DNA from: Burkholderia territorii
GTDB lineage: Bacteria > Pseudomonadota > Gammaproteobacteria > Burkholderiales > Burkholderiaceae
DNA length: 64,000 nucleotides
Reading direction: 5' to 3'
Assembly: GCF_902833055.1 (NCBI RefSeq)
Contig: NZ_CADFEJ010000024.1
Coordinates: 17,198-81,197 of the forward strand
Of the stretch, positions 50,814-59,708 are shown piece after piece; the first letter of the stretch is position 1; every line of letters begins with the position of its first letter. Position numbers and translations under genes: made by a program. A model generated the notes under the pieces. The model saw nothing but the letters and a program-made list of their open reading frames with translations, ran no database searches and was not told where the DNA came from.

Positions 50814-53800
50814 TCAGGCCGCCGCCCGCACGTGATCGAGCAGCGCCTGCAGCGGGTGGCGCACCTGGCGCGACGCCATCCGCTTCACCTGGCTGCGGCA
50901 CGAATACCCGGTCGCGAGTGCTTCACCTTCCGCTTCCGGCGCATCGACATGCGCGGCCCACGATTGCGCATAGATCGTCCGCGACGTCTGCAGGTTGCGC
51001 GCCTCGTGCCCGTAGGTCCCCGACATTCCGCAACACCCGGTCGCCTGCACCTTCAATCGCAGCCCGCGCCGCGCGAATACCTGCGCCCATTGCTTGCCGC
51101 TATCCGGCGCGTTGGTTTTCTCCGTGCAGTGCAAAAGCAACCGGTATGACGCAACCACCGCCTCCGCCCCCGCATCCGCTTCGGGCAGCGCCTGCAACAA
51201 CCACTCCTGCGGCAGCGCAACCTTCGGCACGTCGGCGAGCCCCGTCACCTTCAGGTATTCCTGCCGATACGTCAGCGTCATTGCCGGATCGAGGCCGACC
51301 AGCGCGACACCCGAGCGCGCGAGCGCGGCCAGTTGCGTCGCGTTGCGAATCGCCGCCCGCTCGAACGCTCGGAGGAAACCCTGCACATGCAGCGCCTTCC
51401 CGTTCGGCGCGAGTGGCGCGAGCCACACCTGGAAGCCGATGCGCGCGGCCAGCTCGATCAGCGTCGCCAGTTGCTCGGTGTCGAAATAGCGCGTGAACGT
51501 GTCCTGCACGATCACGACGCTGCGCGCGCGCTGCGCATCGCTCAGCGCGGCGAGCGCGCGCGGATCGGCCGGCCGCACGTTCCACTGCCGCGTCACGGCC
51601 GCGAGGTCGAAGCGGCTCAGCAGCGGGCTGTCGACCATGCCGACGTGCCGCTCGAGCAGCGTGCGAACCCAGCCGGCGCGCATCAGGCCGTTGTACAGCG
51701 CGGGCACGCGCGCCATCCACGGCATCGTGAATTCGAGCGAGCCGATCAGATAGTCGCGCAGCGGGCGCTGGTAACGCTGGTGATACAGCTCGAGAAAGCG
51801 TGAGCGGAATTCGGGCACGTTGACCTTGACCGGGCACTGCCCCGCACACGACTTGCATGCGAGGCAGCCGGCCATCGCGTCGTATACCTCGTGCGAGAAG
51901 TCGGCTTCGCCGTCACGCGCGGCACGGCTGTTGCGCCAGCGGGTCACGAGGCCTCGCATGAACGGCTGCGGCGCGCGCGCCGCCGCGACCACGTCGATGC
52001 CCGCCTGTCCTTGCAGACGCAACCATTCGCGCATCAACGACGCGCGTCCCTTCGGCGACTGCACGCGTTCGCGGGTCGCCTTCCACGACGGGCACATCGC
52101 GTCGTCCGGATCGAAGTTGTAGCACGCGCCGTTGCCGTTGCAGTGCATCGCCGTGCCGTAGCTCTGCCACACGCGCTCGTCGATCTGCCGGTCGTGGTCG
52201 CCGCGCGTCGGCACTTCGTCGATCTTCAGCAGCCGCAGCGTGTTGTCCGGCGGCGTCGCGATCTTGCCCGGGTTGAACTGGTTGTGCGGATCGAACGCGG
52301 CCTTCAGCTGTTGCAGCGACGGATACAACTCGCCGAAGAACGCCGGCGCATATTCGGAACGCACGCCCTTGCCGTGTTCGCCCCATAACAGGCCACCATG
52401 CCGCTGCGTGAGTTCGGCCACCGCGTCCGACACCGGCCGCACCAGCGCGGCCTGCTTCGGATCCTTCATGTCGAGCGCCGGGCGCACGTGCAGCACGCCC
52501 GCGTCGACGTGACCGAACATCCCGTACTGCAGCCCGTGGCTATCGAGCAGCGCACGAAATTCGGCGATGTATGCGGCGAGATTTTCGGGCGGCACCGCGG
52601 TGTCCTCGACGAACGGCTGCGGACGCGCCTCGCCCTGCACGTTGCCGAGCAAGCCGACCGCACGCTTGCGCATCGCGTACACGCGCTTCACCGCATCGTC
52701 GCCGGCCGCGAGCGTGTGGCCCAGCCGCTCGACGCTCGTGTCGGTGCGCAATTGCTCGACAAATGCTCGCACGCGCGCATCGACGTCGTCGGCATCGTCG
52801 CCGCTGAATTCGATCAGGTTGATGCCGAGCGTCGGACGCGCATCGTCCTGCGGAAAATATTCGGCCACGCTGCTCCACACGAAATCCTTCATCGCGAGCA
52901 TCAGCACCTTCGAGTCGACCGTCTCGATCGACAGCGGCTTGAGTTCGAGCAGCGCACGCGCATCGCGCAGCGCGTCCATGAAGCCGGCGTAGCGCACGTT
53001 GACGAGCACCGAATACTTCGGGATCGGCAGCACGTTCAGCTTCGCCTCGACGACGAAGCCGAGCGAGCCCTCGGCGCCGCACAGCACGCTGTTCAGGTTG
53101 AAGCGGCCGTCCGCCTCGCGCAGGTGCGCGAGATCGTAGCCGGTCAGGCAGCGATTGAGCTTCGGAAACTTCGCGTCGATCAGCGCGGCCTTTTCGTCGC
53201 TGATGCGACGCGCGGTGCGATAGACCTTGCCGATCCGGTCCTGCCGTGCGCAGCGGCGTTCCAGCTCGTCGTCCGCGAGCGCGTCGCTGTGCAACTGCTC
53301 GCCGCCCATCAGCACGAAGTCGAGCGCGAGCACGTGGTCGCGTGTCTTCCCGTACGTGCAGCTGCCCTGCCCGCTCGCATCGGTATTGATCATCCCGCCG
53401 ACCGTCGCGCGGTTCGACGTCGACAGCTCGGGCGCGAAAAAGAGCCCGTGCGGCTTCAGCGCGGCGTTGAGCTGATCCTTGACGACACCCGCCTGCACGC
53501 GCACCCAGCGCTCGTCCGCGTTGATTTCCAGGATCCGGTTCATGTTGCGCGACAGATCGACGACCACGCCGTCGGTCAGCGACTGCCCGTTGGTACCCGT
53601 GCCGCCGCCGCGCGCCGCCACCGCGATGTCGCGGTGCGCGGGCTCGGCCAGCAGCCGCGCGAGCAGCCGCACGTCCTGCGCATGCGCGGGGCAAACCACC
53701 GCCTGAGGCAAGCGCTGGTAGATCGAATTGTCGGTCGCCTGCACGGTCCGGTTCGCATGGTCCGCACGGATTTCGCCTGCGAATCCGGCCGCCCGAAGTG

Positions 53801-53867
53801 CGGCGAGGAAGTCGCGATAACGGGCCTCTGGCGGGCTGACGGGACGGGGCAACGGAGCGATCGACAT
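50814..53867 (-). CDS. ydiJ: FAD/Fe-S oxidoreductase of the D-2-hydroxyacid dehydrogenase type (YdiJ-like)
   Basis: A 1017-residue fusion, the same length as E. coli YdiJ. An FAD-binding domain lies at about 45-200 (ARGGGTGTNGQSL and TVGGMINTDASGQGS), followed by an FAD-oxidase C domain to about 520. A four-cysteine [4Fe-4S] motif starts at C668-L-A-C-K-S-C-A-G-Q-C-P. A CCG-type cysteine pair lies near residue 945 (TGCCGMSGTYGHEARN). The layout fits membrane-linked oxidation of D-lactate or D-2-hydroxyglutarate with quinone as acceptor. It is divergent from a LysR gene. The start is chosen by length, as its Shine-Dalgarno sequence is weak. Confidence 0.9.
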   Translation of the reverse strand: MSIAPLPRPVSPPEARYRDFLAALRAAGFAGEIRADHANRTVQATDNSIYQRLPQAVVCPAHAQDVRLLARLLAEPAHRDIAVAARGGGTGTNGQSLTDGVVVDLSRNMNRILEINADERWVRVQAGVVKDQLNAALKPHGLFFAPELSTSNRATVGGMINTDASGQGSCTYGKTRDHVLALDFVLMGGEQLHSDALADDELERRCARQDRIGKVYRTARRISDEKAALIDAKFPKLNRCLTGYDLAHLREADGRFNLNSVLCGAEGSLGFVVEAKLNVLPIPKYSVLVNVRYAGFMDALRDARALLELKPLSIETVDSKVLMLAMKDFVWSSVAEYFPQDDARPTLGINLIEFSGDDADDVDARVRAFVEQLRTDTSVERLGHTLAAGDDAVKRVYAMRKRAVGLLGNVQGEARPQPFVEDTAVPPENLAAYIAEFRALLDSHGLQYGMFGHVDAGVLHVRPALDMKDPKQAALVRPVSDAVAELTQRHGGLLWGEHGKGVRSEYAPAFFGELYPSLQQLKAAFDPHNQFNPGKIATPPDNTLRLLKIDEVPTRGDHDRQIDERVWQSYGTAMHCNGNGACYNFDPDDAMCPSWKATRERVQSPKGRASLMREWLRLQGQAGIDVVAAARAPQPFMRGLVTRWRNSRAARDGEADFSHEVYDAMAGCLACKSCAGQCPVKVNVPEFRSRFLELYHQRYQRPLRDYLIGSLEFTMPWMARVPALYNGLMRAGWVRTLLERHVGMVDSPLLSRFDLAAVTRQWNVRPADPRALAALSDAQRARSVVIVQDTFTRYFDTEQLATLIELAARIGFQVWLAPLAPNGKALHVQGFLRAFERAAIRNATQLAALARSGVALVGLDPAMTLTYRQEYLKVTGLADVPKVALPQEWLLQALPEADAGAEAVVASYRLLLHCTEKTNAPDSGKQWAQVFARRGLRLKVQATGCCGMSGTYGHEARNLQTSRTIYAQSWAAHVDAPEAEGEALATGYSCRSQVKRMASRQVRHPLQALLDHVRAAA

Positions 53868-54020
53868 GGGATGAAAACACGGTGTAGGTGGAGCCGGTAC
53901 TCGGCCTCGCGCAGAATCATGAGTTTTCAGCAAGATTCCATGCGAGCCGGAAATCCAGTATCTTGCGGATCAGCTCAAGAAACAAACGAATTCTTCCCCG
54001 GCAACACTTGCATAAAATTC

Positions 54021-54911
54021 ATGAATTACCGTCGCCTGACCCCGTCGATGTCGTTGCTGCTGGCGTTCGAGGCCGCGGCGCGCCACGAGAGCTACACGCG
54101 CGCGGCCGACGAGCTGTCGCTGAGCCAAAGCGCGATCAGCAGGCAGGTTCAGACACTCGAGGATCAGCTCGGCGTGGCGCTGTTCCGGCGCGAGGGCCGC
54201 TCCGTGAAGCTGACGGAAGTCGGGCGGCGCTACTTCGTCGAGCTGAGCGGCGCGCTCGGGCGCATCCGCGGTGCGACGCTGCAAGCGATGTCGCATCAGG
54301 CCGGCGCCGGCACGCTGCGGCTCGCGACCTTGCCGACCTTCGGTTCGAAATGGCTGCTGCCGCACCTGCATGATTTCTATGCCGCGCATCCGGGCGTGAC
54401 CGTGCACCTGCATTCGCGGATCGGCGGCATCGACTTCCATACCGACGACCTCGACGCGGCCATCACCGTCGGCGCGGGCGACTGGCCCGGCCTGCACGCG
54501 CACCGGCTGTACAACGAGTTCCTGATCGCGATCGCGAGCCCCGACACGGCCGGGCGCCGCAAGGCCGGCCCGCGCGCGCCGGCGTGGGCGGCCGGGCAGA
54601 CGCTGCTGGGCGTGACGAGCAATCAGCATGCGTGGGCCGAATGGTTCTCGCGTTTCGGTCTCGATCATCGCGAGATGCGCATCGGCCCCAGTTTCGAGCT
54701 GACGTCGCATCTGATCCAGGCCGTGCGGGCCGGGATGGGAATCGGCCTCGTGCCGAAGGTGCTGGTGGAGGACGAGCTGAGCCGCAACGAACTCGTGTCG
54801 ATCGGCGACGCGATCACCAGCGAGCGCAGCTACTACCTCGTGTATCCGCCGGAAAACGACACGCTGCCGTCGCTCGTGGCGTTTCGGGAGTGGCTGCTGA
54901 AATCGTGCTGA
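54021..54911 (+). CDS. LysR-family regulator divergent from the YdiJ-like gene
   Basis: A 296-residue LysR regulator with HTH at about 5-64 (SMSLLLAFEAAARHESYTRAADELSLSQSAISRQVQTLEDQLG) and effector domain from about 90 (GTLRLATLPTFGSKWLLPHL). The W-L-L-P trait is typical of the GcvA-like clade. It starts MNYRRLTPSM at 54021 with no strong ribosome-binding site, and an AT-rich spacer upstream. Its divergence from the 1017-residue dehydrogenase suggests it responds to the dehydrogenase substrate. Confidence 0.88.
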   Translation: MNYRRLTPSMSLLLAFEAAARHESYTRAADELSLSQSAISRQVQTLEDQLGVALFRREGRSVKLTEVGRRYFVELSGALGRIRGATLQAMSHQAGAGTLRLATLPTFGSKWLLPHLHDFYAAHPGVTVHLHSRIGGIDFHTDDLDAAITVGAGDWPGLHAHRLYNEFLIAIASPDTAGRRKAGPRAPAWAAGQTLLGVTSNQHAWAEWFSRFGLDHREMRIGPSFELTSHLIQAVRAGMGIGLVPKVLVEDELSRNELVSIGDAITSERSYYLVYPPENDTLPSLVAFREWLLKSC

Positions 54912-54951
54912 CGAGCTAACGGGCTGACGGGCGACCGCATGGAACACGCGC

Positions 54952-55800
54952 TCACGCGCGCCATTCATTGAGAATCTGTTCGGCGAGGTAATCGCAAGGC
55001 GGTCGCGCCGACTGCGCGCTGCGCGCCAGCACGACCTCGAGCGCATCCAGCGGCGGCAGCCCTTCGTTCTGCGACAACTGGACGAGATGTTCGGGAATGC
55101 AGCAGCGTGCGAGCGGCGCGACCGCAAGGCCAGCCTCGACCATGCTGATCAGCCCGAGGAAGCTCGGGCTTTCGTACGACATCCGGAACGGAATCTTCTG
55201 TCGGTTCAGCGCCTTGATCGCGTGATCGCGCGCCATGCTGCCATGCGTGAAGAGCGCGACCGGCAACGGGCGCTCTTCCCATACGTTGCGCTTGGGGGAA
55301 CCCGTCCACACGATCGGTTCGAGCCGCACCAGCTCGCCCGTCACGCCCTTGATGCGCGTGACGCATGCGAGGTCGATCGTGTTGTCCTTCAGCATCGGCA
55401 CGAGCGCGCTGCTCGGCTGGCCGATCACACGCACTTCCACCCGCGGATGCATCGCGGCGAACTTGCCGAGCACCTGCGGCAGCAGCGACGAGATGTAGTC
55501 GTCCGGCACGCCGATCGTCACGCGCCCGCGAATCTCCGGACGCACCACCGACGCCCACGCCTCGTCGCGCATCGCCAGCATCCGGCGGCCGTAGTCGGCG
55601 AGCATGCGGCCCTCGTCGGTGGCCGTCACATTGCGCGTGTCGCGAATGAACAGCGGCTTGCCGAGCGCATCCTCGAGCGCCTTGATCTGCATGCTCACCG
55701 CCGACGGCGACCGGTGCACCGCTTGCGCGCCCTGCGCGAACGAACCGGACTCCGTCACGGCCACCACCATCGCCAGCACATCGAGGTCGAGCTTTTTCAT
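54952..55800 (-). CDS. LysR-family regulator divergent from a LysE exporter
   Basis: A 282-residue LysR regulator with HTH at 1-60 (MKKLDLDVLAMVVAVTESGSFAQGAQAVHRSPSAVSMQIKALED) and effector domain from about 88. It is 105 bp from, and divergent to, the LysE-type gene at 55906, with an operator-like repeat at 55815-55831. LysR/LysE pairs commonly act as amino-acid-responsive export switches. It overlaps no other gene. Confidence 0.88.
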   Translation of the reverse strand: MKKLDLDVLAMVVAVTESGSFAQGAQAVHRSPSAVSMQIKALEDALGKPLFIRDTRNVTATDEGRMLADYGRRMLAMRDEAWASVVRPEIRGRVTIGVPDDYISSLLPQVLGKFAAMHPRVEVRVIGQPSSALVPMLKDNTIDLACVTRIKGVTGELVRLEPIVWTGSPKRNVWEERPLPVALFTHGSMARDHAIKALNRQKIPFRMSYESPSFLGLISMVEAGLAVAPLARCCIPEHLVQLSQNEGLPPLDALEVVLARSAQSARPPCDYLAEQILNEWRA

Positions 55801-55814
55801 GGAATTCAGAAAAT

Positions 55815-55831
55815 CTGATCAATCGATTCAG
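55815..55831. promoter_or_regulatory. Inverted repeat in LysR/LysE divergent spacer
   Basis: CTGATCAATCGATTCAG is an inverted repeat (CTGA/TCAG with ATCGAT core) within a 105-bp AT-rich spacer between the divergent genes. It is the likely LysR operator. Confidence 0.4.
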
Positions 55832-55905
55832 TTTATCCCGTTTTACTGTTCACCTCCATCGCCGGACAATGAATGCCATCGATTTCATCGCGGGAAGCAG
55901 CAATC

Positions 55906-56553
55906 ATGCATACCACCGGCTCGCTCTACGGATTTCTGGTCATCGGCGGCATGCTCGCGATCACGCCGGGGCCGAACATGGTCTACGTGATGTCGCGCTC
56001 GATCGCGCAGGGGCGCACCGCCGGCCTGATTTCGCTGGCGGGCGTGATGGTGGGCTATCTGTTCTACATGTTCGGCGCCGCGTTCGGAATCACGACGCTG
56101 TTCATGAGCGTGCCGTACGCGGGCACCGCGCTCGGCGTCGTGGGCGCCGCGTATCTGCTCTATCTCGCATGGCAGGCCGTCCGGCCCGGCGGCCGTTCGC
56201 CGTTCGAACTGAAGACGTTGCCGAACGAGCAGCCGCTGCGCCTGCTCGCGATGGGGGCGACGACAAGCGTGCTGAATCCGAAGCTCGCGATGCTGTTCGT
56301 GTCGCTGCTGCCGCAGTTCATCGACTACCGGCACGGCAGCGTGTTCGGCCAGTCGCTCTTTCTCGGTTCGTTGTTGATCGCTGCGTTCGCGTCGGCGAAC
56401 GGGCTGGTCGCGATCTGCTCGAGCGGCATCGCGCAATTCCTGCATGGACGGCCGGCGCTGCTGCTCGCGCAGCGCTGGGCGATGGGCGCGGTGCTCGGCG
56501 GCCTCGGCGTGCAGATGCTCGTCGAGGCGTCGAGAACGGCGGGTATGGCTTGA
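55906..56553 (+). CDS. LysE/RhtB family amino-acid exporter
   Basis: A 215-residue protein with about six helices. The N-terminal segment G-M-L-A-I-T-P-G-P-N-M-V-Y-V near residues 15-28 is the LysE/RhtB signature, and the central N-P-K-L-A-M-L-F-V-S near 135 is also conserved. The start MHTTGSLYG at 55906 is preceded by GGGAAGCAGCAATC, and an upstream ATG is less well placed. It is a member of the amino-acid or homoserine-lactone exporter family. The cargo is unknown, and control is probably by the divergent LysR. Confidence 0.9.
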   Translation: MHTTGSLYGFLVIGGMLAITPGPNMVYVMSRSIAQGRTAGLISLAGVMVGYLFYMFGAAFGITTLFMSVPYAGTALGVVGAAYLLYLAWQAVRPGGRSPFELKTLPNEQPLRLLAMGATTSVLNPKLAMLFVSLLPQFIDYRHGSVFGQSLFLGSLLIAAFASANGLVAICSSGIAQFLHGRPALLLAQRWAMGAVLGGLGVQMLVEASRTAGMA

Positions 56554-56631
56554 CGCGCACGGCAAGTCGCGGCGCCGATGAGGCGGTAACACCCGGCCCG
56601 CGCCGCGCTTCGCGACGCAGCGATCCTGGAT

Positions 56632-56655
56632 GGCCGGCGGCACCCGGCGCCGGCC
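56632..56655. terminator. Hairpin between lysE-like and sfnG genes
   Basis: GGCCGGCG (56632-56639) and CGCCGGCC (56648-56655) give an 8-bp stem in the 174-bp space between convergent genes. No T-run is present. Confidence 0.35.
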
Positions 56656-56727
56656 GTGACGTTCAGACGTTTACGCGATCGCGCGGGCGTTCACGATCGC
56701 AACCGTTCGCCCGCGCACGCGCATGCG

Positions 56728-57831
56728 TCACGCGGCAACCGCCTGCCGCTGCGCTTCGAGCTCGCGCACGAGCGGCAGTACGCGCTTGCCGAAGTACTCG
56801 ACTTCCTCGATGAAATGCAGGAACCCGGCGAGCACGAGATCGACGCCGACCGCCTTCAGCGCGACGATCCGCTCGGCGATCTGTTGCGGCGTGCCGATCA
56901 GGTTTGTGCGGAAGCCGTCGTTGTACTGCACGAGATCCTCGAACGTGGAGGTCGCCCAGTTGCCTTCGCCTTCCGGTGACGCCTTGCCGGCCTCCTTCAC
57001 CGCGTCGCCGAATGCATGCACGGCCTCGACGTGCGCGTGCCGGACGATGTCGTCGAGCACGGCCCGCGCCTCTTCCTCGGTGTCGCGCGCGATCACGAAC
57101 GCGTTCACGCCGATCCGCACGCGATGGCCGTTCGCGGCGGCCTTCGCGCGGATGTCGTCGATCTGCGCCTTCAGGTTCTCCGGCGTATTGCCGTTCGTGA
57201 AGTACCAGTCCGACACACTTGCCGCGTTGTCGCGCGCCGCGCGCGAACTGCCGCCCTGGAAGATCTCCGGGTGCGGCTTCTGCACGGGCTTCGGGCTGAG
57301 CGTGTAGTCGTTGAAGCGGTAGAAGTCGCCCTTGAACGTGAAGTTGTCCTGCGTCCAGATGCCTCTCAGCGCCTGGATGAATTCCTTCGAGCGCCGATAG
57401 CGTTCGTCGTGCTCGAGCCACGGCTCGCCGATCGCCGTGAATTCGCCCTTGAACCAGCCGCTGACGACGTTGATCGCGATGCGTCCGTTCGAAACATGAT
57501 CGATCGTCGCGAGCTGCTTCGCGACCACGGCCGGATGCCACGGCCCCGGCAGGATCGCCGCGATCACCTTCAATTTCGTCGTTGCGTGCAGCAGCGCCTG
57601 GCTGAACGAGACCGACTCGTGCTGGTATTCGGCGCCGTAGCCGGCCGTGAAGCGTATCTGGCTCAGCGCGTAGTCGAAGCCGGCTGCCTCGGCCGTGCGC
57701 GCAAGCTTCTGGTTGTACTCGAGGCTCCAGTCGGTACGCTGCTCGATCGTGCTGACGACGAGACCGCCGCTGACGTTGGGCACCCAGTACGCGAATTTGA
57801 CACCGTCGGTTGAAGGTTCGTGAATGCTCAT
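56728..57831 (-). CDS. sfnG: Dimethyl sulfone monooxygenase SfnG (FMNH2-dependent)
   Basis: A 367-residue luciferase-like flavin-dependent monooxygenase, the usual SfnG length. It converts dimethyl sulfone to methanesulfinate and formaldehyde, supporting sulfur-starved growth. Segments FAYWVPNVSGGLVVS, GFDYALSQIRFTAGYG and HPAVVAKQLATIDHVSNGRIAINVVSGWFKGEF fit SfnG/SsuD-type enzymes. AGGATCCTTC precedes the ATG at 57831. The flavin reductase SfnF is not adjacent, so reduced FMN must come from another gene. The sigma-54 promoter 150 bp upstream and the divergent SfnR gene support the assignment. Confidence 0.92.
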   Translation of the reverse strand: MSIHEPSTDGVKFAYWVPNVSGGLVVSTIEQRTDWSLEYNQKLARTAEAAGFDYALSQIRFTAGYGAEYQHESVSFSQALLHATTKLKVIAAILPGPWHPAVVAKQLATIDHVSNGRIAINVVSGWFKGEFTAIGEPWLEHDERYRRSKEFIQALRGIWTQDNFTFKGDFYRFNDYTLSPKPVQKPHPEIFQGGSSRAARDNAASVSDWYFTNGNTPENLKAQIDDIRAKAAANGHRVRIGVNAFVIARDTEEEARAVLDDIVRHAHVEAVHAFGDAVKEAGKASPEGEGNWATSTFEDLVQYNDGFRTNLIGTPQQIAERIVALKAVGVDLVLAGFLHFIEEVEYFGKRVLPLVRELEAQRQAVAA

Positions 57832-57982
57832 GAAGGATCCTGATCGAAGGAGAAGACGAAAGGCGGGCTGCGCAACCACGTCGGCAAGCATGGGCAAACG
57901 GACGACCACGCCGAGGGTGTCGCTCGCTCCTTGCGTTCCGTTGTCGGGCCGTGCGTTGCCGCGCCGGTATCGTGTCGGGTTC

Positions 57983-57997
57983 GCAAGGGGCGTGCCA
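57983..57997 (-). promoter_or_regulatory. Sigma-54 promoter of sfnG
   Basis: The minus strand reads TGGCACGCCCCTTGC, a perfect -24/-12 sigma-54 promoter (GGCAC and TTGC at normal spacing). It is about 150 bp before the sfnG start. An activator of the enhancer-binding type (SfnR) is encoded divergently just beyond it. Confidence 0.9.
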
Positions 57998-58154
57998 TAG
58001 CCGACGGATGAGCGATCACGCGGATCATCTGCATCCCGAACCTTCCTTCGATCGCCCGGCGGATATGGCTTCCGCGGCCAAATTTCTGGCAAAGGAAAGC
58101 GTTTCTCCACTTGTGTCGGATCGATATTCCACGGTGCGATGAACCGACGGAAAC

Positions 58155-58187
58155 AACATTGCTGATGGCCTGCTGCTCGATCAGCAG
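58155..58187. promoter_or_regulatory. Possible SfnR enhancer site
   Basis: CTGCTCGATCAGCAG at 58173-58187 is a perfect 5-bp-arm inverted repeat, with a related half-site TGCTGAT just upstream. It lies roughly 180 bp upstream of the sfnG promoter, a suitable place for an enhancer-bound activator. The rest of the 608-bp divergent spacer (57832-58439) has no convincing gene. Confidence 0.4.
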
Positions 58188-58439
58188 TTTTGCGCGCTCC
58201 GTTCGTCGGATCGCCGGGTTCGGACGCCGTCGCATCGAACGCGATGACGTCAAATCCGTTGTCGCAACAGCGAGCGTCGCCGCCGTTTCATCCTGCGCAG
58301 CAATCCGGCTTTCGTTATCAGAAATCGATGTTTCCCGTACGGAGCAAAACGCGGAACACTCTGCTGACCACGCAGCAACCGGACCGCGACGCCCCTCGGC
58401 GCTGGTTCGACCGTTCGATCGACTCACGCTTTCATCGCC

Positions 58440-59564
58440 ATGACCACCCTGTCTGCAACGCCGCGCCCGGTCCGTTCTCGAGTCGTCACCGCGCAGCCGG
58501 ATGAATCGCGCGGCGCGGCCGTTCTCGCATTCCCCGCCCACCACGCGCCGCCCCGCGCCCGCGCGCCCGTGTTCGCCGATCCGCGTTCGCTCGCGTTGCT
58601 CGAACGCGTGCGGCGCGTCGCGCCGAGCGACGCGAACGTGCTGATCGTCGGCGAGACCGGCACCGGCAAGGAGTTGATCGCGCGCCATGTGCACGACGCC
58701 AGCCATCGCGGCGGCGGCCCGTTCGTCGCCGTGAACTGCGGCGCGCTCTGCGACACGCTCGTCGACAGCGAACTGTTCGGTCACGAGAAAGGGGCCTTCA
58801 CGGGTGCGCTCGGCACGAAGCCCGGCTGGTTCGAGGCCGCGAACGGCGGCACGCTGTTTCTCGACGAGATCGGCGACCTGCCGCCGCCGATGCAGGTCAA
58901 GCTGCTGCGCGTGCTGCAGGAACGCGAGGTCGTGCGACTCGGCTCGCGCACGGGCATCCCGATCGACGTGCGGGTGGTGGCCGCGACGAATGTCGACCTG
59001 CAGCAGGCCGTGGTGGACGGCCGGTTTCGCGGCGACCTGTTCTACCGGCTCAATGTCGTGCGGCTCGACGTGCCGCCGTTGCGCGAACGGCCGCGCGACA
59101 TCCTGCCGCTCGCGCGCCACTTCTTCGACGAATACCGCACCCGCGTCGGCCATGGGCCGCGCAGCATCGATCCGCGCGCGGCGCGCCTGCTCGAAGCGCA
59201 TTCGTGGCCCGGCAATATCCGCGAACTGGAAAACGTGATCCATCACGCGCTGCTGGTGAGCCGCCACGATGCGCTGCAGGACACCGACCTGAACCTGTCG
59301 TCGTCATGCGTGCCGGCCGTGGCTGCCGGCGTGCGGGAAGCGGCGGACCGCGTGCCCGGTCAGGAAGCGCTCGAACTCGCACTGTGCGCGCTGTTCGACG
59401 AGCCGCACGAGAACCTGTTCGAACGCATCGAGAACACCGTGATGCGGGTCGCGTTCGACTTCTGTCACCGCAACCAGGTCCAGGCCGCGCGCCTGCTCGG
59501 CATCAGCCGGAACGTGCTGCGTGCGCGGCTGATTCGCGCGAAGGCGATCGCGGCGGTCAAATGA
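58440..59564 (+). CDS. sfnR: Sigma-54-dependent transcriptional activator SfnR
   Basis: A 374-residue enhancer-binding protein that lacks a normal N-terminal receiver or sensor domain. The AAA+ ATPase starts near residue 45. Walker A is G71-E-T-G-T-G-K77, the sigma-54-contact loop G-A-F-T-G-A is at 118-123, and Walker B G-T-L-F-L-D-E is at 137-143. A Fis-type HTH (RLLGISRNVLRARLIRAK) is at the C-terminus. A short activator with no sensor domain is characteristic of SfnR, which controls dimethyl sulfone use in Pseudomonas and is itself induced by sulfur starvation. It is divergent from sfnG. Confidence 0.9.
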   Translation: MTTLSATPRPVRSRVVTAQPDESRGAAVLAFPAHHAPPRARAPVFADPRSLALLERVRRVAPSDANVLIVGETGTGKELIARHVHDASHRGGGPFVAVNCGALCDTLVDSELFGHEKGAFTGALGTKPGWFEAANGGTLFLDEIGDLPPPMQVKLLRVLQEREVVRLGSRTGIPIDVRVVAATNVDLQQAVVDGRFRGDLFYRLNVVRLDVPPLRERPRDILPLARHFFDEYRTRVGHGPRSIDPRAARLLEAHSWPGNIRELENVIHHALLVSRHDALQDTDLNLSSSCVPAVAAGVREAADRVPGQEALELALCALFDEPHENLFERIENTVMRVAFDFCHRNQVQAARLLGISRNVLRARLIRAKAIAAVK

Positions 59565-59708
59565 GAAACGCGATCGCGCGGCCGCAAGCGGTGCCGCGCG
59601 TCGGCTCGTCGCAATTCATCGACGGCATGAACGGGCGATGCCGATGCGCTGCTCGCCTGCGCGACGGCACGCGGCGCGTCGTCGAGCCGCGTGCCGTACG
59701 GTACGCCG

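Noticed and set aside
57951..58142. A 63-codon plus-strand frame in the sfnG/sfnR spacer.
   Set aside because: It covers the sigma-54 promoter, lacks a ribosome-binding site and has no similarity that I can recognise.
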